Below are positions 18,743 through 27,479 of a stretch of 64,000 nt of DNA, piece after piece. Positions within the stretch are counted from its first letter, which is position 1, and each line of letters opens with the position of its first letter. Below the pieces are notes generated by a model. That model was given only the letters and a program-made list of their open reading frames with translations, was not told the origin of the DNA and did not search any database. This stretch comes from Actinomyces sp. Marseille-P3109. GTDB taxonomy: Bacteria > Actinomycetota > Actinomycetes > Actinomycetales > Actinomycetaceae. The stretch lies in the NCBI RefSeq assembly GCF_900323545.1, contig NZ_OOHN01000008.1, positions 1,169,144 through 1,233,143 of the forward strand. The letters run 5' to 3'. The translations under genes were made by a program, and so were the position numbers.

Positions 18743-19379
18743 GGTGCACCTCCTTGGTGGTTTCGGTGTGTTCACTGGCGTTGCCGGTTCGACTGGCCTG
18801 GTTGCCGTCGCTGGGCTGGCTAGCCTCCCCAGCCTGATCTACTTCATCGGCTCCACCGGTTTCGCCAGGCTGGCTGGGCTGATTGGTCTGCTCACGCTGT
18901 CGACGGTCTTCCTCCCTCAGCGCGTCGAGCTGCCGGATCCATGCGCCTTCCTCGTCGTTCCACCAGGCGGGTGGGGTGCCGTCGCCGGGGCGCCAGCTGT
19001 TGAGGCAGACCAGGTGGGTACCGCTGGCTGCGAGCTGCTCGACGACCGCGTCTGCTTCGGTGGTGGTGAGGTTGGGGGTGGGCCAGCTCGCCGTGATGAC
19101 GTACTCCACTCCACCGCGCCGGCAGGCATCGAGCAGCATGCTCAGCCCGTCCTGGCGCTGCTGTCGGTCGTGGAACTCGGTGACCAGGTTGAGGCCGGCC
19201 TGCTCGGCGTAGTCCTCGACCAGCTCCCGTTGCCGGGCTAGCTCGAAGGGGTAGCGGGCCGCGCCGTAGAAGATGGCGATCGCCCCGGTACCCGCCTGGC
19301 TGTCCAGCGCGGTGGCGGACACCGCCTCCAGCACCGTCGGGCGCTCATCTCGTGCGTTCGTCTTTGTCTGTGTTGTCAT
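18735..19379 (-). CDS. Catalytically dead serine-recombinase-like protein
   Basis: 214 residues. Residues ~33-130 follow the resolvase fold pattern (RQRELVEDYAEQAGLNLVTE, then LLDACRRGGVEYVI), but the nucleophile motif Y-x-R-x-S is replaced by FYGAA and the arginine motif LDRLAR by WPTPNLT, so it cannot cut DNA by the family mechanism. The C-terminal ~60 residues are Gln/Glu/Thr-rich and disordered. Its stop overlaps the integrase start by 8 bases (ATGCCTGA), and the integrase ribosome site lies in its last codons, so the two are translationally coupled. A role as accessory or regulatory subunit of the integrase is inferred. Confidence 0.75.
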   Translation of the reverse strand: MTTQTKTNARDERPTVLEAVSATALDSQAGTGAIAIFYGAARYPFELARQRELVEDYAEQAGLNLVTEFHDRQQRQDGLSMLLDACRRGGVEYVITASWPTPNLTTTEADAVVEQLAASGTHLVCLNSWRPGDGTPPAWWNDEEGAWIRQLDALREEDRRQREQTNQPSQPGETGGADEVDQAGEASQPSDGNQASRTGNASEHTETTKEVHHA

Positions 19380-19639
19380 CGGTGTCCTCCTCTCGTCATA
19401 TATATTGCTATTTCACTCGTTTGTGTGTCTTCTCTTTCTATTGACGCTCAGATGGACGGAAAAGTCCAGTCCGGTTTTCGCTTGGCCCCTGGCGGCAATC
19501 TGCAAGCCTGTCAAAGTGGCGTGGTCAGGTGGTTGTCTGCTGTGCGCAATATTCGCCTCACTCCCCTTCATATTTCACCCCACTAACTGGGATGCTGGTG
19601 TTTTCCGGTGCCGCACAAGATATGCCTTCTTTTGGTGTG
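19380..19639. promoter_or_regulatory. Gene-free interval, likely promoter of the recombinase pair
   Basis: 260 bases with no convincing gene. The part next to 19380 is AT-rich (TCATATATATTGCTATTTC at 19397-19415), unlike its surroundings, and is the likely place of the promoter for the minus-strand recombinase operon. No exact -10/-35 pair is claimed. Confidence 0.4.
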
Positions 19640-20497
19640 TCAGCGTGTCTGGTTGCTGGGTTGTGGGGTGGGGATGGCGGCGGGGCCACCATGGATCAGG
19701 GTGGGCAGCTGGTCGAGGCGGATGACGCGGAAGAGGTCGCGCAGCAGGCCGGTGCTGTGGGCGATGGCTCGCTCCAGGCGGTGGCGTCTGCGGTCGGTGG
19801 GGACGAGCCAGACCACCAGGGGGAAGACATCGCCGTCGCTGGCCGAGGCGCTGGTGGCTTGGTGTTCCTGGTAGCGCCAGCAGGTGGCGATGACGCGGCC
19901 GGGGTTCTCGGTAGCCCGATCAACCTCGACGAGGTAGCGGTCCTCATAGGCTGGGCTGGTGATGGTCACGGCCAGGTCGGGGCGCAGCACCTGCACCTGG
20001 CCGCTGGGGCTGAGCGCAGTGCGCCAGCAGTCCGGCTCCAAGGCCACTGCCGCCTCGGTGTCCTCCTCCTGGCGGACGGCCTCCTCGATGCTGGTGCGCA
20101 CCTCCGTTATTGCGAGGAGGTGGTCCAGGAAGGTGGTCGACACCTCACGGGGCCGCTGCCGCCGCGGCACCTCCTCACCCTCGTCTGCAGCTATAAGCCG
20201 CTGGCCTCGAGTGGTGGCGGCCCAGATGGTTACGGCTGAGCCGCCCTGCCAGCCCCCGACCCGCCGCTCCAGGCTCGTCAGGAGGCGCTGCTGGGCCAGG
20301 CTGGCCAGGTGGCGCTGGGTCTGGCGCAGGGCCGATGCCGGCGAGGCGTACTCCGGTGCGGTCAGCCGGGCGAGCTGTGTGGTGGTGGCGAAGCGGTGGG
20401 CCGCCACCAGGGCGAGCAGGCGCGCCTGCATCGGATGGATCGGCGGGGGCACCAGCGATGAGAACCGGGCCGTGCTCTCTGTGGGTGACCGGTTCAT
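19640..20497 (-). CDS. Replication-relaxation family protein
   Basis: 285 residues from the ATG at 20497, which follows GGAGG at 9 bases; a longer frame from 20536 has no such site. The N-terminal winged-helix pattern (LLALVAAHRFATTTQLARL) and the following FLDHLLAITEVR and DRYLVEVDRATE segments are typical of the replication-relaxation (PF13814-type) proteins of actinobacterial and firmicute plasmids and integrative elements. Probably binds element DNA in replication or transfer. Last gene of the ATGA-coupled operon; its start overlaps the stop of the preceding small ORF. Confidence 0.8.
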   Translation of the reverse strand: MNRSPTESTARFSSLVPPPIHPMQARLLALVAAHRFATTTQLARLTAPEYASPASALRQTQRHLASLAQQRLLTSLERRVGGWQGGSAVTIWAATTRGQRLIAADEGEEVPRRQRPREVSTTFLDHLLAITEVRTSIEEAVRQEEDTEAAVALEPDCWRTALSPSGQVQVLRPDLAVTITSPAYEDRYLVEVDRATENPGRVIATCWRYQEHQATSASASDGDVFPLVVWLVPTDRRRHRLERAIAHSTGLLRDLFRVIRLDQLPTLIHGGPAAIPTPQPSNQTR

Positions 20498-20742
20498 CGC
20501 TGGCCGCCTCCGCCGATCCAGACGTGACCACACCAAGTGGGGTCAGTCACCGCCACAAACGACCACAAAAGGGCTTGGTGCCGCTGCTTGCCGCGAGCCT
20601 TGAGTGCAGCGGTGCGTCGACCGACACGTCCACCGAGACGACGCCCCCGCCCAGTGGTTCGCAGGCCCACCGCACCAACAGCACGGCGCGTGCTTCGCCT
20701 GCAGCAGCGCCAGGTCATGTGGTTGCGTACCAGTTGCTTCAT
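20494..20742 (-). CDS. Small basic protein in the transfer operon
   Basis: 82 residues, Arg-rich, no recognised domain. Its support is positional. The ATG overlaps the stop of the coupling ATPase (ATGA) and follows AGGAGG at 5 bases, and its own stop overlaps the ATG of the replication-relaxation gene. Both junctions are the same as elsewhere in this operon. Codon third-position GC is lower than in the large genes, so an alternative is that it only keeps translation coupled. Confidence 0.5.
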   Translation of the reverse strand: MKQLVRNHMTWRCCRRSTRRAVGAVGLRTTGRGRRLGGRVGRRTAALKARGKQRHQALLWSFVAVTDPTWCGHVWIGGGGQR

Positions 20743-23039
20743 GGTCGCCTCCTGCGGCCAATCGCGGGACGGGACCGCCCAGACTCAGCCCCACTCGTGG
20801 ATCCATCCGCCCCAGCCTCATCCAGAGTGGCAGGCTTCAGATCATTAGCCGCTCCTTCACTGATCTCATCTCCAGTGGCAACAGTGGTCGTATCCTGTAG
20901 CGTCGTCGTCGGGTTGCGTTGCTCATTCGCGTCGACAGCGGCCGGCGTACTGCCGCTGGTGAGGGCGATGAGCTCGGCTTCGGTCTGCTCGGCCGGGATG
21001 CCGTAGCGGGCGTGGCTGGCGGCGTAGAGCAGGGCTGGATCGCGCACGGCTGGTGGGGCAGGCCGGGTGGCCAGGGAGAACCAGCCCGAGCGGCGTCCCT
21101 GGTGCATGACGGTGGCGTAGGCCTGGTACTGGGCCAGCAGCTGGAAGTCGGCTGCCTCCAGCTCCGGAGCCAACCGAGCCGCTGCGGCCGCATCGGTCGC
21201 CGACAACGCGAAGTACACCTTGGAGCGCGTGTTGGTCTCCACCGCCTGCATCATCTCGCTGCTCAGCTGGCCGCGGTACTGGTGCACCAGGTGGAAGGCT
21301 GCGCCCAGTGAGCGGGCCTGGGCCAAGGCGTCGGCCAGGCTACCGGGCAGTCCCGCCAGGAAGGCCTGGACCTCATCGATATACACGCTGACGATCTGCC
21401 GCCGCTGGGCCGGCTCTGCCTGGCGTGCCAGCAGGTGCTGCCACAGCTGCGCCACCAGCAGGGTCCCCAGCAAGCGGGCCGCTCCGGGCCCGAGTAGGCC
21501 CTGGTTGAGGTTGACCACCACAATGCGTCGGTGCTCCAGCAGATCCGCCAGCCTAAAGCGGGGCTGGGCCTGGCCCAGCATCGCCCGCAGGCCTGGGCGC
21601 AGCATCAGCTGGCGCAGCTTGTTGAGCACCGGCGCGACCTCCACCGCCTGGGTCCGCACCGGCTTGGCCTCATAGCCCTGCCAGAAGACGTCCGTCCCCA
21701 AAGGATCAGGTGGGGCCAGTGCCAGTACCCGGCGTCGGAAGGCCGGGTTGGTCAGCAGCGGCACCAGCCACACCAGCGTCGCCTGCGGGATACGCGCCAA
21801 CGTCAGCAGCGCGGCGGAGAGCACATCGGCGGTGCGGATGCCCCAGCTGTCGCGAAACAGCTCGGCCAGCACCCCCAGCACCGCCTCCGCCGTCACCACC
21901 GCCAGCTCCGGCGGCCCGGCCAGCGGGTTGAACCCCACCGGGCAGGGATTGGTCGGATCCAGCACCACCACATCCGCCGCCCGCTCCTGAGGCAGGCGCG
22001 CCACGAAGTCCGTCGCCAAGTCGCCCTTGGGGTCGAGCAGGAGCAGCCCCCGGCCCTCGGCCGCATCAGCCAGCGCCAAGGACAGCAGCACCGTCGACTT
22101 ACCCACACCTGTCGGCCCCAGCAGATGCGTGTGGTAGATAGCATCAGAAATTGGCAGGCGTACCAACTCCTCCTTACCGGGCACCGCACTCGCCCCAACG
22201 ACGCGCTGGGACGACCCAGACCCCACCTCCGGCGGCGGCGCCACCAGGCGCGGGTGCCCACTACCCAGCAGCGGCAAGGGCAGCTCACCAATAGGCCAGC
22301 CCGCCATCGCCACAATCTCTCCTGCACCAAGCTCCAACCCTGCCCGCCAGGGCCGCCGCACCGCATCCAGCCGGGCGGGGTGCTCCGTACGGGCGCGCAG
22401 CCGCATCCCCGGCCCCTCCAGCACACGCAGCGCCCCCAGCAGCCCCTGCAGCAGCGTCCGCTGGCGCAGCGGCGAGGCCGCTCGCACCCCCAGGCGGAGG
22501 CAGACTGCCGCCCGATGCCGCCCCACCTGCGCCTTTAGCCGCCGACCCCGCTCACCACTAAGAGACGGAATCGGAACGAGGCCGAGCAGCTCCAGCCAGC
22601 CCTGCGGCTCCACCCGCCCCAAAGCCTCCGGGGCAAAGCGCCGCCCCAGCTGCAGCTGAACCACCAGCTCCTCGTCCTCAGCCGTCACCGCCAAGGAAGC
22701 CAGGACAGCCCGCACCACCGCCACCAGCCGCTCCGCCGCCAGTCCCACCCCGACCGGCCGGGCCGACACCACCACCGCTTGGCTCACCGTCCGCCGCGAG
22801 ACCCCACGCGACACCCGGCACCCCGGCACCAACTCACGCACCACCGAGACCAACCGCTCACCCGCGCTCGAGCCCACCGCCCAGACCGCCTGACCACCGT
22901 AGGCGCGCAGCTCCAGCACCACCCGACCAAGCGAAGCGTCCGCCAGGATGCGCTCCACCAACCCCACCGCTGTGTCCTGGCCGAGCGGCAAGGCAAACCG
23001 CAGCTGATGCCACACCAAGGGACGAGCAGGGCGGGCCAT
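20739..23039 (-). CDS. VirD4/TraG-like type IV coupling ATPase
   Basis: About 766 residues. Walker A GPTGVGKST near residue 315, then LLLDPKGDLATDF; Walker B VYIDEVQAFLAG; a C-terminal HLVHQYRGQL segment. These are features of FtsK/VirD4-family DNA transfer ATPases. No N-terminal membrane anchor is obvious. The C-terminal ~90 residues are disordered. Start is ATG 23039 or GTG 23042, both behind GGAGG. The likely role is to deliver or pump element DNA in conjugation-like transfer. Confidence 0.88.
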   Translation of the reverse strand: MARPARPLVWHQLRFALPLGQDTAVGLVERILADASLGRVVLELRAYGGQAVWAVGSSAGERLVSVVRELVPGCRVSRGVSRRTVSQAVVVSARPVGVGLAAERLVAVVRAVLASLAVTAEDEELVVQLQLGRRFAPEALGRVEPQGWLELLGLVPIPSLSGERGRRLKAQVGRHRAAVCLRLGVRAASPLRQRTLLQGLLGALRVLEGPGMRLRARTEHPARLDAVRRPWRAGLELGAGEIVAMAGWPIGELPLPLLGSGHPRLVAPPPEVGSGSSQRVVGASAVPGKEELVRLPISDAIYHTHLLGPTGVGKSTVLLSLALADAAEGRGLLLLDPKGDLATDFVARLPQERAADVVVLDPTNPCPVGFNPLAGPPELAVVTAEAVLGVLAELFRDSWGIRTADVLSAALLTLARIPQATLVWLVPLLTNPAFRRRVLALAPPDPLGTDVFWQGYEAKPVRTQAVEVAPVLNKLRQLMLRPGLRAMLGQAQPRFRLADLLEHRRIVVVNLNQGLLGPGAARLLGTLLVAQLWQHLLARQAEPAQRRQIVSVYIDEVQAFLAGLPGSLADALAQARSLGAAFHLVHQYRGQLSSEMMQAVETNTRSKVYFALSATDAAAAARLAPELEAADFQLLAQYQAYATVMHQGRRSGWFSLATRPAPPAVRDPALLYAASHARYGIPAEQTEAELIALTSGSTPAAVDANEQRNPTTTLQDTTTVATGDEISEGAANDLKPATLDEAGADGSTSGAESGRSRPAIGRRRRP

Positions 23040-23458
23040 CACGGGGTGCCTCCCAGGGCGGACGGAGCAGAGGCGGCCTCACCGGACTCAGCCGCACCGG
23101 CGCGATCCGGCAAGGCGTGAGACGTAGTGGAAAGGAGATCATGAGCCGAGTAATGAGCGCCCTCATGACGCTGGTGAGCACACCGTCCGGCTAAGCCACT
23201 CCCAGCCGATGCCGACACAGGCTCATTCGCAGCGCAGCGCCCCACCGAGGTACGGCGCGCACTTTTCGCGCAGACCTCAGCACCTGAGGACACCGCCCCA
23301 TCAACTTCTGGCTCCACAGCCTCATCCGCTGCCATCTGCCGCGCCAGTGCCAGCACGATCCGGGCCACCGCCCGGTGATCCATGCCGCTTTGCCGCACCG
23401 GCACTAGCCGCACCCGCCGTGACGAACCTGGGCGACCACCGGCGTAGCGGGCCATCAT
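23039..23458 (-). CDS. Hypothetical protein in the transfer operon
   Basis: 139 residues; not recognised. The N-terminal part (RVRLVPVRQSGMDHRAVARI) looks ordered, while the rest is Ala/Ser/Glu-rich. AAGGAGG lies 5 bases before the first of two tandem ATGs (23458, 23455). Both ends overlap neighbouring genes by the TGATG/ATGA pattern, so it is translated with the coupling ATPase. Confidence 0.6.
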   Translation of the reverse strand: MMARYAGGRPGSSRRVRLVPVRQSGMDHRAVARIVLALARQMAADEAVEPEVDGAVSSGAEVCAKSARRTSVGRCAANEPVSASAGSGLAGRCAHQRHEGAHYSAHDLLSTTSHALPDRAGAAESGEAASAPSALGGTP

Positions 23459-23799
23459 GAGTGCCTCCTTGGAGAGTGAGACCGCCGACCAGTCCGTCGC
23501 CGGTCATCGCTGGCAGGCTGGGTGCAGTGGTGGCCAGTGCTTGGCTCTCTCACCACTCCCGTCGGCTCTGCCACCAGCGCACTGCCAGCCAGGCGGCGGC
23601 GCTCACGGCGAGCAGCCCGGCGAGCCAGGGCCAGCTGCTTTGCACGATGGCGACGATCCACCTCAGCCCCATCGCGATCAGGAGCAGGCCGACGCCGCAT
23701 CGCAGCAGGCTGCCGGGCAAAGAACGCCTCGAATCGCTCATCATCACCATCTCCTCGAAGACTGCTCAGGGGGTACTTGTCATGCCACGGCCGACTCAT
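23455..23799 (-). CDS. Possible coupled ORF overlapping the small membrane protein
   Basis: 114 residues, acidic N-terminus then very Arg-rich, no known domain. It starts with an ATGA overlap on the methyltransferase stop behind GGAGG and ends with an overlap on the next start, fitting the operon chain exactly. Its codon third-position GC (about 60%) is much weaker than that of the out-of-frame 64-residue membrane ORF it contains (about 90%). It may be a real protein, a coupling device, or a by-product of the other frame. Confidence 0.4.
   Translation of the reverse strand: MSRPWHDKYPLSSLRGDGDDERFEAFFARQPAAMRRRPAPDRDGAEVDRRHRAKQLALARRAARRERRRLAGSALVAEPTGVVREPSTGHHCTQPASDDRRRTGRRSHSPRRHS
23550..23744 (-). 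CDS. Small two-helix membrane protein
   Basis: 64 residues from ATG 23744 (or 63 from 23741), with GAGGAG six bases upstream. Two hydrophobic helices are clear (SLLRCGVGLLLIAMGLRWIV and WLAGLLAVSAAAWLAV), flanked by charged ends. Codon use is strongly that of a real high-GC gene. It lies wholly inside another open frame of the operon. A role in anchoring the coupling ATPase, which lacks an obvious membrane anchor, is a guess. Confidence 0.65.
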   Translation of the reverse strand: MMSDSRRSLPGSLLRCGVGLLLIAMGLRWIVAIVQSSWPWLAGLLAVSAAAWLAVRWWQSRREW

Positions 23800-24560
23800 C
23801 GCTCTACCTCCTCACCGTTACCGCCGCGGCCATCGCTATCGCCAGCGGCGTCGTCTGCCTGCATCCTCTGCGGCGTCGCTTCCGCCTTCTCAACGCGTTC
23901 GCTGTACCGCGGCACGGCAAAGCCAGGGATGCGGATGTCGCTCGCTACTTGGTCGCCCCACACCGCCCAGGGCTGATTCGACTCCGGCCGACGGCGGGCA
24001 AACAGCTCCAGGTACGGCCCAGGGCTGACCCGCTCAATGATGGCGAACTGCTCAGCCGGCTTGCGCGAGTGCTCCTGTACTGGGGCGTTGAACCAGGTCG
24101 GCTGGGAGCGCGAACCAAGCGGGGCTCTCCCCCGGGTGCAGAACAGCAGCTGCTCGGTGGCATTGCGCAGCTGGTAGCGGCCACCCAGGCCGAGGCGGAA
24201 CTTCACCCAGGTCAGTGGGCTGCGCACCGTAAAGCCCCAGGCCTCAGCCACCTCATACGCCTTCGGCAGCAAGGCGTTGGTCGTCCACAGCCACAGGTGG
24301 GCATCACGGGCCGCCAGCGCCCCCACTGGCAAAGCCGTGATCCGCGCCAGGCTCATCGTCCGGTAGTGCTTCTCACCGCTCTGCAGTGGCCAAGGCGGAT
24401 CGACCAGGATGGTGGCAAAGCCACCAGGCGGCAGGCCAGGGATGGCGGGCGATGAGCCAGTACTTGGCTTCGTTACTGCGCCAGCCTGCTTGGCCACCGC
24501 ACCGTGCCGAGATTCCGCTCCCCCAGCGCATGCCCGTCTTGTCTGTTTCGTCTGCTGCAT
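23796..24560 (-). CDS. MT-A70 family adenine methyltransferase
   Basis: 254 residues. The DPPW catalytic motif (ILVDPPWPLQSGEKHYRTMS) and the later LWLWTTNALLPKAYEVAEAWGF and WGDQ segments identify the MT-A70/IME4-like N6-adenine methyltransferases common on phages and integrative elements. Likely methylates element or host DNA, which could protect it from restriction. First gene of the minus-strand operon, with GGAGGGACATC before the ATG. The ends of the protein are disordered. Confidence 0.88.
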   Translation of the reverse strand: MQQTKQTRRACAGGAESRHGAVAKQAGAVTKPSTGSSPAIPGLPPGGFATILVDPPWPLQSGEKHYRTMSLARITALPVGALAARDAHLWLWTTNALLPKAYEVAEAWGFTVRSPLTWVKFRLGLGGRYQLRNATEQLLFCTRGRAPLGSRSQPTWFNAPVQEHSRKPAEQFAIIERVSPGPYLELFARRRPESNQPWAVWGDQVASDIRIPGFAVPRYSERVEKAEATPQRMQADDAAGDSDGRGGNGEEVER

Positions 24561-24864
24561 GATGTCCCTCCTTTTTGTTCATACGTGCTATTTGCTCCGG
24601 GCAAGCTCGCTGCCAGTGTTTTGCACTTCGGCAGCAAGTTGCCCTTATCCCATACATTCCACGAACACTCGCGTGTTGCAAGGCCTCCCGATTTACATTA
24701 CGAAGCGATGCGACACTCGCCGTTCTTGAGCCGTTTCTGTGGTGCCACCCCAGGAAACAAAATGGACACACGCGCCATTTAGTGGCCACGAAAGTCGGTG
24801 CTGTAGTTTTTGCAACAAGCGGGCGAAATGACGCAGCATGTGGGCGAGGAATGGAGCCAGACGC
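24561..24864. other. Gene-free interval upstream of the methyltransferase operon
   Basis: 304 bases with lower GC than the flanking genes. No convincing coding frame on either strand. It is the likely promoter region of the transfer operon; no specific box is claimed. Confidence 0.4.
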
Positions 24865-25557
24865 TCACGGCTGGCGCTCGTCCGACCGAGCCGGTCGCTG
24901 CTGTGTGCACCGCCTGGGACGCGGGCGCGGCGGGCGACGCGAGGGTGAGCGAGCCGGCCAGGTGGGACGGGCCGCACCAGCCGCCGACTGACCACTGTTG
25001 CCGTCACCATTCGATCCGTCCGGCTCCGTGCCAGAAGACGCACCGCTACCACTGACACCGTTGCCGCTGCTCTCGTCAGTGACACCGCCACCGCTGCTGG
25101 CACCACTCCCACCATTGCTGGTGTCGCGCCTTCCTCCGGCAGCCTCAGCCGCTGCGTCCCGTACTGCCTGCTCGTTGTCCTGCAGCACCTGGGCCATTGC
25201 TGCCTGCATGGCCCGGCCAGCCTCTTGGCGCTGCTGGCTCAGCTCGCTGCCCAGGGCCAGGGCGGCTGCCCAGGATGAGCTGGCTGGTACGCCTGCTCCA
25301 GCTGTTCTGGCCGCCTGGTGTGCGGAGCGCCAGCTGGCTGCAACCTCGCCGGCGAGCTGGCCGGCCTGGTAGCTGCTCGGCAGCGCGGCAGAGAGCGACA
25401 GCGGCGGCTCGCCGACGGGCACCGGCTGACTCGTTCCGCCAGGCGGCGTCTCCCGCCACTCGGCCAGGCCATCGCGCACCCCGTGGGCGAACGCCCAGCC
25501 GACTGCGCCCACCACCGCCAGGCCGATGAGAGCCAGGATCCCGATGACGACCGCCAT
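24865..25557 (-). CDS. Single-pass membrane protein of unknown function
   Basis: 231 residues from ATG 25557, which follows GGAGG at 7 bases; upstream in-frame codons are not used. Residues 1-25 form a membrane helix (MAVVIGILALIGLAVVGAVG). An Ala/Gln-rich helical region follows (SYQAGQLAGEVAASWRSAHQ, then SELSQQRQEAGRAM), then a Gly/Ser-rich disordered tail. Could be a structural part of the transfer apparatus; no family recognised. Confidence 0.65.
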   Translation of the reverse strand: MAVVIGILALIGLAVVGAVGWAFAHGVRDGLAEWRETPPGGTSQPVPVGEPPLSLSAALPSSYQAGQLAGEVAASWRSAHQAARTAGAGVPASSSWAAALALGSELSQQRQEAGRAMQAAMAQVLQDNEQAVRDAAAEAAGGRRDTSNGGSGASSGGGVTDESSGNGVSGSGASSGTEPDGSNGDGNSGQSAAGAARPTWPARSPSRRPPRPRPRRCTQQRPARSDERQP

Positions 25558-25821
25558 GATGAAACCTCCGAAGATGAAGAAAGAGAGAAGAAGAGAAAGA
25601 ACGAGAGGAGAAGGAGAGCAGGCACGAGGCAGAGTGCTCACTACTGGGCCGGCGACGTTCCGGTACCGGCCCCGCTGTACTGAGACCCGCCGAGAAGAGA
25701 CAGTCCCGCCCAACCGCGCAGCCACCGCTGTTGCCGTCTGGTAGCTCAGAGCTGCTTCCACGCCACCAGTCGCGCATGGGCTCGCGCCCTGGGTCAGCGA
25801 CGCACCACAGCGCCCCGCCGC

Positions 25822-26121
25822 CTACAGCTGCCCGATCCGCTGCCCAGCGCCCAGGGCATACCCCGTGATGATCGCTTCGTAGAACTGAGCACCGCCGGGG
25901 GCGATGCGGGTCTGGGCCTCGGCCTGGGTCACCAGCGTGGCGATGTTGGTCAGGACCTGGGAGGTCAGGAAGGCGCGGGCCTGTTCGGCCTGGGCGGCTA
26001 CTTCTGCCTGGGCGGCGACCTGCTCGATCTCCCGCCGGGTCACCCGGGCCTGGCCATTGCCCAGCACCACCCCCATCCGGGTGCGCTGGGGCGAAAAGAG
26101 ACTGAGATTGGTAGAAGCCAT
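25822..26121 (-). CDS. Small hypothetical protein
   Basis: 99 residues, with AAAGGAC before the ATG. Middle part is Ala/Gln/Glu-rich helix (EIEQVAAQAEVAAQAEQARA), ending in a Gly-rich segment. No family recognised. Codon use is that of a real gene. It is upstream of, and on the same strand as, the membrane protein at 24865. Confidence 0.6.
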   Translation of the reverse strand: MASTNLSLFSPQRTRMGVVLGNGQARVTRREIEQVAAQAEVAAQAEQARAFLTSQVLTNIATLVTQAEAQTRIAPGGAQFYEAIITGYALGAGQRIGQL

Positions 26122-26407
26122 GAGAAGTCCTTTCGAGAGGAGAAGAGAAGAGAGGAAGACTGCCGGGGCGGCCGCTCACCCTGGAGCGGGTTCCGCTGCC
26201 ACCGCCTTGGGCGGCACATGCGGCCCGGTGGCCACCCAGATCACGCCACCGGCCTGCCGCACCGCCCAGAGACGACCTTGGTGCAGGCGTCCGGTTGACC
26301 TGGCACATCTAGGAGAACCCGCAGCCATTGGTGGTGTCGTGACAGAAAAGTGCGCCGTGCTGCATCTGCGCAGCACGGCGCCAAACCGGTCGGTGAGAAT
26401 AGGGGTC

Positions 26408-27274
26408 ATGAGCACGCTCCCGGAGCCAGCCACCCCGCTGCCACATGGCGTCTTCCCCATAGGCGACACCACGGATGAGGCCGAGCAGCGTGCCGCGCTG
26501 GAGCAGCTGGTGCTGGCCGAGCTGCTGGCTCTGCGCAAGGCCTACGGGCAGCTGACGGTGCAGAAGTTCAGCGCCTTCGCCACCTTGCGGCAGGTCTGTG
26601 GTGGCGACGACCTGCTGGACGCCTTCTTGCTGTTTCAGCGCGAGCTGGCCCGCTACCAGCACAGCGGCCGCAACGAGGCAGCCGCCGCCCTTTCTCTGTC
26701 CGCTCCGGCCGACACCGTCCTTGACCGCCTCCAGCTCACCGCCGAAGCACTCTCACCCGAGCAGGACTGGCGCGACCAGCGCACCGCCCGCCGCTGGAGC
26801 GACGCCGGCATGCCGATCATCGCCCGCGACCTGGTCTACTTCGCCCAGGTCGCCGGACGACTCGGCACCGAGACACTCAGCATCCAGCTCGGCGGCAGTG
26901 GCACCAGCTTGATGGTCATCATCGACCAGATGACAAGCAGCGACCTGCCCGCCAAGGCAGCCCTCATCCAGGTCTGGCACTACCCCTCCAGCAATAGCCC
27001 ACGAGAGATCACGCTTGATCTAGAGCAGATCACCAGCCCTCAGGTCTCGCGCGACGGGCTGACCATGCGCCGCCACCGCCTCGCCCTCGACCTGCCCGAC
27101 ACCCAGGCCGTCGAACCAGACGACGCCGTCCTGGCCGTATCCATCACCGGCCAGGACGCCCCCATGCGCACCGTCTTCTACCAAGACCACAGCCACCTCA
27201 CCCCCGGCCTCCACACCCGCATGACCACCTACCGCACCATCGTGATGGTGGAGGTAGCCAGGGATGAGCAGTGA
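26408..27274 (+). CDS. Hypothetical protein, element-borne
   Basis: 288 residues from ATG 26408; the open frame extends upstream to 25904, but that part lies antisense to the 99-residue gene and is not used. N-terminal ~100 residues are helical and acidic; the C-terminal half looks beta-rich with regular Asp/Thr/Val patterns. No recognised domain. High GC with strong codon bias, unlike the cargo to its right. First plus-strand gene of the element. Confidence 0.65.
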   Translation: MSTLPEPATPLPHGVFPIGDTTDEAEQRAALEQLVLAELLALRKAYGQLTVQKFSAFATLRQVCGGDDLLDAFLLFQRELARYQHSGRNEAAAALSLSAPADTVLDRLQLTAEALSPEQDWRDQRTARRWSDAGMPIIARDLVYFAQVAGRLGTETLSIQLGGSGTSLMVIIDQMTSSDLPAKAALIQVWHYPSSNSPREITLDLEQITSPQVSRDGLTMRRHRLALDLPDTQAVEPDDAVLAVSITGQDAPMRTVFYQDHSHLTPGLHTRMTTYRTIVMVEVARDEQ

Positions 27275-27479
27275 AACCACACCCACCGTGATCAGCAAGT
27301 CAGTACAACCGCGCCAACCTCAGCGCCCAGCAGCGCGTACCCCTCACCCAGCACGACGTCTGCAGCGGGTTGTTCGAAGGCTTCCGGCAAGAGTGCCGAA
27401 AAGGCAAGGCATCCAAGAGCAGCGTCTCGTCAGTGCGCTGAGCAGCCCCAGAGCCTCAGAGGAGCAACGACGGAGCTGA
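27264..27479 (+). CDS. Possible small coupled ORF, perhaps part of a decayed gene
   Basis: 71 residues starting 11 bases before the preceding stop with GGAGG 9 bases upstream. Codon bias is poor in this frame. A shifted frame over 27310-27441 has better codon use but no start (SAQQRVPLTQHDVCSGLFEG). The two readings together suggest a gene broken by a frameshift. Confidence 0.3.
   Translation: MSSETTPTVISKSVQPRQPQRPAARTPHPARRLQRVVRRLPARVPKRQGIQEQRLVSALSSPRASEEQRRS

Noticed and set aside
21531..22538. 335-residue plus-strand open frame
   Set aside because: Antisense to the VirD4/TraG-like ATPase; Gln/His/Arg/Pro-rich shadow.
25145..26308. 387-residue minus-strand open frame
   Set aside because: Runs through the 99-residue and 231-residue genes in another frame, with no motif; the two smaller genes have ribosome sites and codon bias.
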